The notes below the pieces were generated by a model that was not told where the DNA came from, searched no databases, and saw only the letters and a list, made by a program, of their open reading frames with translations. Made by a program: the position numbers and the translations under genes. DNA of 64,000 bases from Maylandia zebra (lineage: Eukaryota; Chordata; Actinopteri; Cichliformes; Cichlidae), in the NCBI RefSeq assembly GCF_041146795.1, contig NC_135185.1, positions 12,001,529 through 12,065,528 of the forward strand, given 5' to 3'. Shown one piece after another: positions 14,901 to 38,300 of the stretch; the first letter of the stretch is position 1, and every line of letters starts with the position of its first letter.

Positions 14901-16419
14901 TATTATGTCCAAAGGAAAGGCCCTGCTGTCACAATGCAACGCAGCCGTTCAGAATATTAGCTCTTTTAGCATCACAAAAGAATGCCCCTTTGATCCCACC
15001 CGTATCTACGTAAGTTTAATATAAACATTCATCTAGTGACCGCACTTCTGATTTGAACTGTTGTGTGGTGATCAGTTTTGCACTTTGTTTCATCAAGGCG
15101 ACCACCATCATTCTGTGGCTGCCGCTCATCTTTATGTCTGTTGTGGAAGCAGTGTTCTCCTTCCATTGCTTTGCTGCCTGCACTTCATTCCTCTACCTCT
15201 GTCCATGCAGGAAGAGGCCACGTGTGAAGAACAGGGTAAGCGACAGTCAGATCATTGTCAGCAGCGTTAGCGGTACATTACTTATTAGGGTCACATCATA
15301 GTAACAAATTTCAAGATTTTGTTTCTGTGAGGAAAATGATAACGATAATTTTCTACCTGACATTCTTACAATGATATCTCTCTGTAATAAATATATATTA
15401 AAAAGGCAGACATGTAAATGCTGAATAATCATCAGCCAGACGTCACATGTCTAGATTTGGTTGAAAAATACTTTGAAAAGAAAATTTGCAAAGATGTTGA
15501 AGATGTCATATCGCCATCTGTGGGACGTCCTTCTTGGTCTCTCTAGCAAGAGAAAGTTTGTGTACAAGAATAGTTTTATTTGATCATTTTAACGACCATG
15601 TTTCCTATTCTTATCACTTGTGCCTTCTGTTTGCAGTAGTGTGAATAATATCTCTTGCTTGTCTGACTGGATAACTATCGTTGGTGGAATTAGAGTATCC
15701 ATCCAGCATACATGTACAGCTATCCTTCTCTGGTTCTGTTTTTACAGTCACTGATCACTTTTGAGTGGCAGCAGAGCAAAGAAGGGAAGCGATGATTAAT
15801 TTTAGGAAAAAAAATGGCATAATTTTAAGAAAACGTGAAGAAATTAAACACAGAGGTTGATGCAGAAATAGCAGCAGACTTTGAGTGTCTCTGTGCGCTA
15901 GAACAATATTAAAAACTGAACGTGTGCACTTTGAGCACTTTTCCAGTGCTCATATTAATAAGGTCTCACCTATTTGAAGTAAGGAAAAAAGCCAGCTACG
16001 CAAGAAATGTATCGCTGTCATCGTAGCCCTGTAATTAATACCGAATCTGATGCATTAAAATTGTTCTTCCATTAAATTAATATTTGTGCGTAACAGTTTT
16101 ATTTATTTTTCAGCTGAAGCATCGGTGCAGCGTAATGATCTGTCTTGAACAAATTTCTGCATATATAGCTTTGCAGTAGCTCTAACCAAGAGATTAGAAG
16201 TTGACATCTTATTACCACCATGAAGTAAACCTGTGCTATTAATTCTATCCCATCCCCACTGTTGGAAAACATGTGAAATCATTCATATTTCAGATGCGGA
16301 GATCTGCTGAAACCACACCAGCACTGCAATACAGGGAGACGGACACTGAAGTGGGATCTACAGAGCAGGATGACCTGCTGGACAGCAACACTGCTGGGGT
16401 GCAGAGTGACTTACTCTGA
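11963..16419 (+). CDS. tmem54: Transmembrane protein 54
   Basis: Six exons: 11963-11996, 13093-13289, 13650-13709, 14815-15009, 15098-15235 and 16294-16419. CDS 750 nt, 249 aa (human about 222). The protein starts MKNKGNRKTGTGLCCANL and has four hydrophobic segments: around LMKMGLALVLVGHV, ANIIAIVAGLLGGICGI, VLLVFSFIAGFLAS and TIILWLPLIFMSVVEAVF. The strongest family signature is KGKALL followed by CPFDPTRIY, shared with human TMEM54, plus SVVEAVFSFHC. All junctions are GT-AG and in phase. The acidic C-terminal tail ends SDLL. TMEM54 is a four-pass membrane protein with no settled biochemical role. In human it lies on 1p35, fitting the neighbours. Decayed transposons sit in its introns, including one at 13955-14770. 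Confidence 0.88.
13955..14770 (+). mobile_element. Decayed Tc1-like transposon in tmem54 intron 3
   Basis: The segment shares words with the copy at 10.2-11.1 kb (for example TTGGCCACAGCTTCATTT and TTAGCATGACAAT). In-frame remnants include HDNNPS and ILSHGLASPQSHKAL, and AWRTFPE, typical of the C-terminal half of Tc1 transposases. The left part, from CACTACAGCTCAAAAGGCTTT, resembles a different Tc1 end. It is heavily broken. It ends about 45 bases before the exon 4 acceptor. Confidence 0.6.
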
Positions 16420-16561
16420 AGCAGCTGAATCTAAGAATAGGTTACAAAGTGCTGAGCTGCACTGGCTAAAGCGTGGATTGTTACACATTTAATGTATGAA
16501 GACAAGTTGACAATAGGGCTAGCCTTTTTATATCAAAATGCATTGTATTCTTGTGTTAAAG

Positions 16562-16567
16562 AATTAA
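16562..16567 (+). terminator. Probable tmem54 polyadenylation signal
   Basis: ATTAAA, a common variant signal, occurs 143 nt after the tmem54 stop codon in AT-rich sequence. It would give a short 3' UTR and a convergent arrangement with hdac1. Confidence 0.45.
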
Positions 16568-17294
16568 AACTTTTCCAAACAAAACTGAAAACTACGGGAC
16601 CTTTTGTTGCTCAATAACATCTGGAAGCTGTCGTCTTTTGTGTTGAACACTTTTACTGATGTTTTTCAGAATACAAATTTATATATACACACACAACAGA
16701 TGATCTCTGACATGTCTTGCCTCTCAAGTTCCTGTGAGATCTAAGCCTTACACTAAGTCTGATTCAAGCTGACAAAACGTTATCAATATCACAACCCGGG
16801 AGCCCCAGAAATCAGACAGATGTCATCGTGGCTGTAAAGGACAGAAACTAGAACCTAAAATATAAAAATATGCTTACGATGTGCCACAAAAGCTAATTGT
16901 GAATGTTATGTTCAAGCGTCTCACTGACTTTGGCAGGCAAGACCAGTGACACAACATTACAGAAAAGGATCTAGGGTACCAGCATGCTGTTCAACTACAT
17001 ATTCAAAGGCACAGGACAAAAGTGGGACTGAAATACCTAAAATAAAGTAGCCAAAATATCATGATTTAAATAAATTAAATCCATCAGATATATAAAAGCA
17101 GACATTTGCGAAGCCATTTTTACAATGTTGGTCACAAGAGGGGGGGAAAGCAAGTATAAGAGCATAAAAAAACGAAACCGTATACAAAAACAACACTTCA
17201 GTCCATTAACAGCAAAGTTGAAAAGGTTTTCTAGAAAAACACAGAACCCGTCTCCATTCTCATGGAGAGAGGTCTCATTGTAAAGTCAAAGTCC

Positions 17295-17300
17295 TTTATT
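17295..17300 (-). terminator. Probable hdac1 polyadenylation signal
   Basis: AATAAA on the minus strand, 80 nt below the hdac1 stop. A longer 3' UTR running toward 16.6 kb cannot be excluded; 16.6-17.3 kb shows no gene. Confidence 0.45.
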
Positions 17301-17379
17301 TGCTTCCACTGCAGCAGTCTTATCCAAACAAAATCTCCGTTCTGATCTGTTGTATTGGCGTCACTGGGTGCTGAGGACC

Positions 17380-20300
17380 TCAAGGTGTCTTGGATTCCTC
17401 TTTTGGCCTAAAGAACCCAGAGTAACAGCGAGTAAGGACATTATTAGCATTCCCACTTAACCACCTCCTGGACAGCAGGGTCAATGTGTGTGTGTGCACT
17501 GTTTTCTCACTTTGATGTGTCCATTTTCTCCTCCTCTGGCACCTTCTCCTCTTCTTTGACTTCTGTTAAAAACAAAAATAGCATCAGCCACCCCGAGAGC
17601 CATAAAAATCATATTTAAGTGCTCTTGATATTACAGAACTACATGAGATAGGTGAGATGAGAATGAAAAGCATAGATACCTTTTGTTTCTCCCTCACCTT
17701 TCTTCTCCTTTTCTTCTCCCTCTTTCTCTCCTTCGGATTTAGTTCGCTTGGCCTTCTTGAAGCTGGCAGCATTTCTGCGGCCTCCTTCACCTTCATCCTC
17801 CGAATCAGAGAACTCCTCCTCACAGGCTATCCTCTTGTCACGAGAACGAACTGAGGGGTTAAATTTGAACATGTTACACTCTCCCGTCTGGCAGTTTGAA
17901 CTGAACTGGGGTCTGTGTGAAGGTTCTTACTGGATACGCGCTTGTTGGGATCCTCCTCCTCCTCATCCCCGCTGTCCTCCTGCACTGCATCTTCTGGAAT
18001 GGCCTGCATCTGGACACCAGGGGCATGAGGGAGCATCCGCAAGTTCTCAAACAGGCGCTGCCTAGAGGGGAGAAAGAGGATTTTTCAGTCAAAACATTTT
18101 CCACAACCTATGTGAGCTGCTCTTTTCCAGCAAGGCTGCTATAAAAACTAAAGAGCTGTTGAGGAAGAGCTTTGTGTATGCCTTTCTTCAATTCTAGCCA
18201 GGATACCAGATTTGTGTTCATTTAACAGGCCCAGGTTTCACTCTGTGTGAAACCTGGGCCTGAGTGTAAGCAAACAGACCAAATTGCTGATTTAGGTTCT
18301 GTTTTAGGCTACAATGTGTCATTTTGGAACATGTTTTGCTGGCAGGGTGCCACGGGATATTTTTGTTCTATAAAATGTGTCGTGGCTCAAAAAAGGTTAA
18401 AAAATACTAATTTAATCTATTTTCATGAGCTTACTTGATCTTCTCCAGGTAGTCGTTGGTGTTCTGATTGGTCATGTTGGAGGGGCTGATGTGCAGCTTG
18501 AAGTCTGGCCCAAAGTACTCAAAGTAGTCGTTGTATGGAAGCTCTGTGAAGCAAGTTTTATTAAAAGTATGTTAATGCTTTAAGGAGGCTGCTGGCCTCC
18601 TTTAGTGCTATGAAACCAAAGTTTGCTGCTAGTTCGTGGGACCAGCACAGAAGAATGTTACCCAACGTCTGTGTCTTAATTACAGCAAAGACATTTAAAC
18701 ACACCATTTGGGATGGAGGTATCTAGGGCCACGGCAGTCTCATACGTCCAGCAGCGTGCCACATTACGGATAGTATAGCCTCCTCCACCCAGCATAAGCA
18801 GTGGCAGGTTGAAGCTCTTCATATACTCCACACACTTAGCATGACCTAAAGCAAACAACATGGAAACAATCATTAAGCCTTCTTTAGAGTCTCAGTCCAA
18901 TTTAGATCAAGAGAAGAGGATTTTTGTTTTAGTTAGCCAACCTTTGATGGTGAGGTTAAAGCAACCAAGCCTGTCTCCAGACAGCGAATCGGCTCCACAC
19001 TGGAGAACCACCGCGCTGGGTTGGTACATCTCCATCACTTTAGCCATGATCTACACAAACAACACAAACACTATCACGAATGTTTCGTTACAAAAATGTC
19101 AAAGTGCAAAAGTTAACAATAGTTTTTTTTACTCACAGGCTTAAATATGGCTTCATAGGACTCATCGTCAATCCCATCCCTCAGCGGGTAATTCACAGCG
19201 TAATATTTGCCCTTTCCAGCTCCGATGTCCTACAGATAACAAAGCAAATATCAACTGGCTGCATTACCACACTGACATTTTGAAATGTATTCATCAAAGA
19301 CCTACCCTGAGGTCACCGGTGCCAGGGAAGTACTCTCCATACTTGTGGAAGGACACGGTCATGACACGGTCTGTGGTGTAGAAAGCCTCTTCCACACCAT
19401 CTCCGTGATGGATGTCAATATCTATGTACAGAACTCTCTGGTGGTATCTGAAAATAAAAGGAAGAGTTCTTGGAATCCACATAATGTCAGAAATATCGTC
19501 ATTTACTTTTGAGGCTATATCACTTGTGTGCTTTGGGTCAGTGGCTTCCTTCATCTTGCAACAACACAGTTTCTTCAAAGAACAGTTTGTTATCAGCTGT
19601 GAGGTACCAAAGAAACCACAAACCACGATGCTTCTTCCAGTATGTTTTACACCCGGAATGAGGTTTTGGTATGCAGTGTTGCCTTTTCTTTTTCTGCCCT
19701 CCCAAATGTGGTCTTTTGAATCGAATTTGGATTTTGGTGGGCCTTGACTTGACTTCTACAGTGTTTTTGTCATCATTCATGCCTTTATTTACACCTCCTG
19801 GTATGACTTTTGATGGATTTATACTGAGTATAGTGAGTCTGATTTTGCCTTTTCCAATTTGTGCATACTTATAATTCTTCATCTAAGGCTGTGTGAAAGT
19901 TGTTTGTATCGTGCTATAGTTCCTACCAACCCATCTGTCTTGCACTGATCACTGATAAGAGTGTGGGACCTCCTCAACTTTTGTTTTCAATCTACTCATC
20001 TAAAACTGTATCTTTTGGAGAAGTAATTTGCAGAGACTTTTACTTCCCTTTTCCCTGCTGTAGCATTTTTGACTTACTTCAGTAACTCCAGGATAGCCAA
20101 CACGATGTCATTGACATAACAAAACCCAGAGGCCTCTGACTTCTTGGCGTGATGAAGGCCTCCAGCCCAGTTGATAGCAATGTCTGTCTGCTGTTTGTTC
20201 AACTTCACAGCACCGGCTGGAGGACCGCGAGGATGTGAGAATTGAGAATCAGATTAGGTTGAATTTAGCAGATTACTGACATTATTACTGAAAGATGCTG

Positions 20301-21550
20301 CATGCCTCTCTGATGAGAGTTCAAATAAAGAAAACTCACCAACGGAGCCCCCGCCTGACAGCTGGCAGAACTCAAATAATCCATCAAACACTGGACAGTC
20401 CTCCCCCACATTAACTGTAAAGAAAAGCACAAAATTAGTCAACGTACACAATCAGTTTAATTGACTTTAGCTAAACAGCAAGTCTCTTACATCTCTGCAT
20501 TTGTTTGCTGTATTCTGACATGTTATCGGGCCGGATTGAACGCAGGAACTTGATGTAATCGTCACTGTGATACTTGGTCATCTCCTCTCCACTCGCTTTG
20601 TGTGGACGCTGCAACAAAAAGGGCAAATTACTTACAGCTACTAAAACCAAACTTACACATCCAGACTGTAACTTTCACATACATATATTTCCATCTTTCT
20701 GTAGAGGCCATAGTTCAGTAACAGGTTGTGTGTCATGCGGATTCGGTGGGGCTTCATGGGATGCCCCTGTCCATAATAATAGTTTCCAACATCACCTGAA
20801 ATGAGAACAAATAAAAACACACTGGATTACTATTTTACTCTACAGGCACGACCTCAGTTAGGAGAAGCAGAGCTGAAGTACAGAGGTTTGCACGTATGAA
20901 ACATCCATGCAGCGGAAAAGGTTGTGAAGGTATCCAGCTGTAACTTCACGCAGGTCTGTTAAGGACCTCAAGCCAAGACACGCAGATCAAAGAGTCTCTG
21001 TTAAAGTCCAAAGTCGTGGCGTACACGGAGGATTTAGTGCACTGTGGGTCAATATCGATGAAAAGCGTTTTTTTTAACCAGAACCACCGACATCTGAAGG
21101 AAGTAAGACGACCTAACCAAGTGTTAGCCTACTATTAACCAACTGTATTAACAATGAAGTACCCATTGTTAGCCTGCTAGCTAGTAACATTAACTAGTCC
21201 AGTTAAAGTAACAAGGTCCGGAAGAAAACGCTTTTAAGCAACATCTGAAAAGAAACCCTAGTATTTAGACAGTCTGAGCAAATATTATTGGAACATTAAG
21301 GCTCTGCTCGGACACAGCGGGACTGTGAGCGGCTCAGATGCTGCAAAGCCGCCTGCGACTCGAGCTAGCTACGTTAGCAACAGTGCCAGGTTAGCAGGAG
21401 GTTAAAAAAAAAGAAACGGTAACCTTTGTTAGTGCAGAGAGGCGGGTTTGATTCATCAACACGCCAGCGGTTTAGAGTGCAGCCACCCCAGTACTCACCA
21501 TCATAGTAGTAGCAAACTTTTTTCTTTGTTCCTTGAGAAGTAAGCGCCAT
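17380..21550 (-). CDS. hdac1: Histone deacetylase 1
   Basis: Class I zinc lysine deacetylase of nuclear repressor complexes (Sin3, NuRD, CoREST). Fourteen coding exons: 21550-21499, 20795-20683, 20608-20491, 20414-20340, 20216-20078, 19447-19306, 19229-19137, 19050-18942, 18845-18705, 18543-18435, 18061-17931, 17850-17698, 17562-17511 and 17407-17380. CDS 1455 nt, 484 aa (human 482). It starts [18 protein letters not shown]. Catalytic features are the His pair at about 141-142 ([14 protein letters not shown]), zinc ligands in [12 protein letters not shown], and the transition-state Tyr at about 304 in [14 protein letters not shown]. The [17 protein letters not shown] tail carries the acidic CK2-type sites. 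The last small exon reads KPKEESKTP. Exon 12 has a second in-frame donor 18 nt downstream (end 17680). All introns are GT-AG. The order hdac1-lck-fam167b matches human 1p35. Confidence 0.97.
18226..18262. repeat. Perfect 16-bp inverted repeat (hairpin) in hdac1 intron 10
   Basis: Arms 18226-18241 (CAGGCCCAGGTTTCAC) and 18247-18262 (GTGAAACCTGGGCCTG) are exact reverse complements around a 5-nt loop. It lies between hdac1 exons 10 and 11 and could fold in the pre-mRNA. Confidence 0.85.
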
Positions 21551-21559
21551 TTTTAGTCC

Positions 21560-23200
21560 GTTTTTAGCTGAATTTCACCGCCGCCGCACACACACCGCAG
21601 GAGACAACGGCGACAAGAGGCGGAGAGTTTGTGCCACGGCCAATCAATGGAGTGTGATGCTACAGTCTCGCCACAGGGGGCGACAGAGGGAGAGGCTGAC
21701 AGAATCCACAACATGAACATGAACTACAGCGCGGATGAAATTATTTCTGTAGTTTACCTCATTAAAGACAGCAATATCATAATTGTTTTTAGTTAGAAGA
21801 GATTTTGCTTCATCCAAATCTCAACATTAACATAGAAGCAGAAGTATAATAAAGATAAAGATCCCTTTAGGGGTCGCCAAAGTGGATCATCTGCCTCCAT
21901 CTCAGCCGATCTGTCAGCATCCTGTCAGCCTCACCTCTCCAACTTTGTCTCTATTTATCTCTGTCCTTCTGATGTAGGCATTCCTTATCTTTTCTATCAA
22001 TGAAAATCTTCAGCTTGACCACCTGACTTTTTTGTTACTATCATTATCTCCATTTTCCATCTTTTTCTATCATAGAAAAAGATGGACTATGGACTATGAT
22101 TCATAGCCCTCAGAGCCTGCTGTCTGATCGTGTGGGTCAACTGTTCCATCACCATTGCTTCTCTCCATCATACCAGCAGCTCTCCTCCGTTACCTGTCAG
22201 TCTTTAAATTTAACGTACATACTCTCACCTCTGCCCTGCCTTTCATTCTCTCTCTGCTGCCTAACACACCTTCTCTTTTCTTTTTCATTTGTCTTCAGCC
22301 GACCTTTGCACAGTTTCCACCTTCACCCTGTTGCCCAACAGCACCAAAGGAAGTCATTGTTAAACTGGGATCTGACTGAAAAGGTATGAAGATCTAATTT
22401 TTGGTTTGGCAAAAAATTTACTGTGTTCTTCCTGATACAACTCTCTCGATTTATCCAGGACTGGAACCAGCACTACAGGTATGCTGGCTTTTGTCTGGTC
22501 AAAAAGCAAAGCAATTAGTATATTTAACTATAAGTAAAGTCAAAGCTAAAACTCAGATTGATTTTGTTTTATTTAACTTACAAAAATAAATTGTTTAGGG
22601 GAAAAAAATTACAGTACTTGGGGAAAGCCTCCCTATATTATTATTATTATTATGAAAAACTGAGCTAGAACTGATGCTTTAATTAGTATAAACTAAACTA
22701 AAAGCAGTAAACCTACTCAAGCAAACCCACTCGGGAAAAGAAAACTAAATGGAAAACAAAAATTAAAAAGAAATAATAAATATATAGAAAAAACAAAAAA
22801 TGACTGTGTTGTAAACAGCATTTTAATGATGCAGCTGCTTTCTCCATATTTAATCAGAGGCAAATTTCTCAAATATAAACGTCTGTGTTATGTAAATAAA
22901 ATCCTACAATAAGCAAGTAGCGCTGCCCCTAAAATAAATACAGCATTGTAAAAATATTATTTGCCTTTAAAACGAAATGCAGTACAAGTTTAAAGAACCC
23001 AAGATCAATGGAAGATTCAGAAGTTACCCCAAAACTTACAGTACTCGAGCAATAGCAATAGTTTGACGGCTCTCATGATTTTAGGGTAACGCACTGCAAC
23101 ATCAGCAATGATAAACTAAAATAATGCACATGTCATCTGGTAACAAACAACATTCATGAACAGCTTCTCTTTTTTTACTGAAATTAAAACACTTTCAAAA
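21560..23200. other. Spacer between hdac1 promoter and lck 3' end
   Basis: 21560-21700 is GC-rich with CpGs and a CCAAT-type word (GGCCAATCAATGG), consistent with the hdac1 promoter. About 21868-22330 begins AGGGGTCGCCAAAGTGGATCATCTGCCTCC, close to a repeat fragment common in fish and probably derived from an RTE-type LINE 3' region; it is diverged and the family is unsure. From 22400 to 23200 the sequence is AT-rich with no gene seen. Confidence 0.45.
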
Positions 23201-23577
23201 ACATTTATTAAACAGCAGAGGTAAAACACAGCTGAAGCAGTGAACAGTATTTACACGTTAACAACAAGCACCAGGAGAGCAGCTGGTTATCCAGCTACAT
23301 CAGTCAGTCCCCAGTTAATTCAAGCAGCTTGGCGATCACGCTCCCCTCTGCTGCTGGCTCTGATCCAGCTGGTTCATATTCATAGTTCCATAGGTAATAG
23401 TATCATATCTAAGTGGTCATGTCAGAATATATTTGATGCAGAAACTTGGAAAATGTCTGTTTATCCCTATCAGTAGAAAGGCATGCATTCTTCTAAAGAA
23501 AAAAATCAAAATCCAGCATCCACTGTCACAGGCTGTGCCTTAGTTTGAATCTGTTTATTGTATGTGTCTATTCCTAG

Positions 23578-36459
<12,882 letters not shown>

Positions 36460-38139
36460 CTTTTCTGCACGGCGGAAACTTGTGGTTATTTTCAAAAAAA
36501 TCTGATGCTCATAAAATGGGAACAACAAATTAGCAGTGGAAGAAATGGCATCTTAGATTCACCAACGAATGATTCCACGTCGCTTTGCAACCACATATTA
36601 TAATCACTATTTAAAATTATGTAAGTCGAATTCTCTTGGAAAATCTAAAGAAAAACAGTTTGAGTAAATCTTTTTTGGCTAAATTTGAAATTGTGTGCTC
36701 TAAAAAGCTTTTGCTTCCGAAAACTGCTTCAGTCGGATGTGACTGAGGGCCTCGCCTCAAAATGGAGCCTCAGAGGGAAATCGGGCTCAGAAATAAGAGT
36801 CTGAGACCTGAAGGGACTTTTTTTAAATGCTACCCTGCGTCAGTTAAACAAAATCACATCCAGAACTGACACAGTTTTGCTATAATGTTCAGCACTGTTC
36901 AATGTTCAGTCACATCGGGGCGTTTCCTGCTCTCATTCTGGAGAAAGTAAAGCAGGCCCTGCAGAAGTGTACCAGTGTTAATCTGGTATAATCCAGCATC
37001 TGCACGTGCTCTGTATATTGTGTTTTAGACTGGTACTCTGTATGAACCGGCTTTCTCAGGCTCGCTTGGCTCCCACCAGACCATTCATGGAAGAAGGTCA
37101 GTGGGCCAATCGCAGCAGCCGTCTGTCCCAAAGGCTCAAAGCCGTGAGAAAAATCTGGAGAGTAACAGCCCACTACTGCCCTGAGACCCCAAGAAAGGAA
37201 TCACAGAGGGATCATAAAGATGTTTTTATTTTATCATCAGCACTCCTACACTTACTGACACACACTCGGGGAGTAATACAAGTCAGCATTTTCCACTGAG
37301 GGGTTACCCTCTGCTTTTTATCATCGACATCTGAAGGCTTTTCCAAAATCATACTGATGGTTGTTGTTATTGTTTCCAATGTAACCAAGGCTACTTCAGA
37401 TATTAAGTGTACCAGAAATGATGTGATGAACCAAGATTTTAAGACTTTTGACTTCAGTCACTCATTGTCAGTTCAGAAGCTTGAAGAAACAAACCATAAA
37501 AAAATCATATTTTTGTAAAAAAAGAATAGATTTTAATAGAGTGGAATAGATATTCGATTGATTTAAGTTTTTATGTAAATTGCTGGTACACCATTTTAAC
37601 AGCATACTGTTAAATTTATTTACCGTTTTAACAGTTGTCATTGTCGACATTGTTTCCATATACAGACAAACTTGTATAGGAAGTGTCAACTTTGTATCAA
37701 AATACTTTAATACCCAAACTTTTTTTTTTTGAAAATGTTATTTAAAGACAGATTAATAAAGTAGATTTACAGAAGCGTTGGTATTTCATTACAAGAAAAC
37801 GGTTTGTTCTTTTGTGGTCACATCTTCCTTGTAATGCAGATTTATATCAACAGAGGAGATAACCAGTAGCTGAATGCGCTTTGTTACTGTTGTGAAGCAG
37901 GCTGAACATTATTCATTTATTTATGGATTTATTTTGCGTTGCTGCTATTTGTTATTTTTTAAGTTCAGTAAACTTCATAGAAAAGACCAAATTTGAAAAC
38001 AAGCCCCAGATTTATGTAGAATATTTGCTTTAAGACAAGAAAGACGTTTAAATCCTTTCCTGTTACACCTTTATCACAGTTTCACTTTACTTCTTTGACC
38101 TAATCTTAAAGTAAGAAGAATCACACGTGTGAAACTCAC

Positions 38140-38300
38140 CTCTTTGGATATGAAACGTCTCCTCAAGCGTCCAATAATGTCCAATAATGTCAGATTTCAG
38201 GTGCCGCCATTGGGAAATCTTATTTAAATCTTCTTTTTTTAAAAAGAGCTGTTTAAGTGCAGCAAGCAAGTTTTTCAGCACTTGAGCCTAGGTGTGAAGA
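38140..38300 (-). other. Possible non-coding 5' exon of lck
   Basis: A strong donor, CCAAAGAG|GTGAGTTT, ends a stretch on the minus strand at 38140, 1.7 kb upstream of the lck start exon, whose acceptor (GTGCAG) lies five bases before the ATG. LCK genes have non-coding first exons. The upper limit and promoter are unknown, and the donor could be chance. Confidence 0.3.

Noticed and set aside
19450-20070. Long open frames on both strands in hdac1 intron 5
   Set aside because: The frames overlap on opposite strands, show no recognised domain, and lie within a well-defined intron.
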